Part shown: in pieces, positions 40,208 to 40,300 of the stretch
Layout: each line of letters opens with the position of its first letter
Numbering within the stretch: position 1 is the first letter of the stretch
From: an uncultured Lachnospiraceae bacterium
GTDB taxonomy: Bacteria > Bacillota > Clostridia > Lachnospirales > Lachnospiraceae
Assembly (NCBI GenBank): GCA_910584585.1
Contig: CAJUBP010000030.1
Location: 1-40,300, forward strand
DNA: 40,300 nt
Direction: 5' to 3'
The notes under the pieces: generated by a model
The model's database searches: none
Told to the model about the DNA's origin: nothing
What the model saw: only the letters and a program-made list of their open reading frames with translations
Made by a program: the position numbers and the translations under genes

Positions 40208-40300
40208 CAAAATGATTTCGGCCATACGAAAGCCAGGAAGTTCATCAAAATGATTTCGGCCATACGAAAGCCAGGAAGTTCATCAAAATGATTTCGGCCA
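40208..40300. repeat. 38-bp tandem repeat running off the right edge
   Basis: Two full units (40208-40245, 40246-40283) and the first 17 bases of a third, identical, with no spacer. Each unit holds TTTCGGCCATACGAAA, a short hairpin. On the minus strand each encodes a 12-codon micro-ORF (MNFLAFVWPKSF) whose stop overlaps the next ATG (TGATG). It lies upstream of the small membrane protein gene. Confidence 0.85.

Noticed and set aside
40208..40300. Possible CRISPR array at the right edge
   Set aside because: The 38-bp units are directly contiguous with no spacers, so it is a plain tandem repeat.

Overview
The window is a low-to-mid GC chromosomal segment of an anaerobic Firmicute, most likely a gut Lachnospiraceae (Clostridia). 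Supporting this are strong AGGAGG ribosome sites, a class III anaerobic ribonucleotide reductase pair (nrdD-nrdG), a choloylglycine/bile-salt hydrolase relative, an intramembrane-sensing kinase with a peptide-type ABC exporter, and a birA-coaX-dusB-greA-lysS housekeeping run of the kind seen in that family. There is no complete insertion sequence, prophage, rRNA or CRISPR array. I recognised no tRNA.

Left third (1-16.0 kb), almost all on the minus strand. A partial AAA-ATPase-like gene runs off the left edge. Reading leftward there is an NfeD/SPFH membrane pair, then argF, birA, a small conserved gene, coaX, dusB, an unknown 195-aa gene, greA and lysS. Further right is a four-gene two-component plus ABC module: response regulator, histidine kinase, ATPase and a 951-aa FtsX-type permease. 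Phased GTGAC repeats lie in front of the ATPase gene.

Middle (16.1-26.9 kb). A RelB/YafQ-type toxin-antitoxin pair is followed by a ROK sugar kinase. Next comes a secreted Ig-like/NlpC-P60 wall hydrolase on the minus strand, then a small membrane protein. nrdDG follows with a promoter and a plausible NrdR box pair. An L,D-transpeptidase is preceded by tandem 75-nt units that each carry a ribosome site and an ATG. It is followed closely by a pyruvate-kinase-like protein lacking the C-terminal domain.

Right third (26.9-40.3 kb). After an rRNA-methyltransferase-like gene there is a sugar/polyol operon: two zinc alcohol dehydrogenases, an allulose-6-phosphate epimerase-like enzyme, an MFS permease, a class II aldolase, a PfkB kinase, an aldo/keto reductase and a DeoR regulator. 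A divergent glutamate-symporter-family carrier follows. The operon and the carrier gene both have a TTGACA promoter with the same 15-bp palindromic motif exactly 7 bp upstream of the -35, so they probably form one DeoR regulon. A bile-salt-hydrolase-like gene and a small membrane protein close the window, which ends in a 38-bp tandem repeat.

The most unusual thread is a family of intergenic hairpins with constant flanks (ACGGACGGAAA on one side, TTTCCTGTGTATCG on the other) and locus-specific stems. Four copies sit just 3' of genes, all in the same orientation relative to the gene they follow. Two of them split the two-component/ABC module. All functional calls are from reading the sequence; no database search was run.
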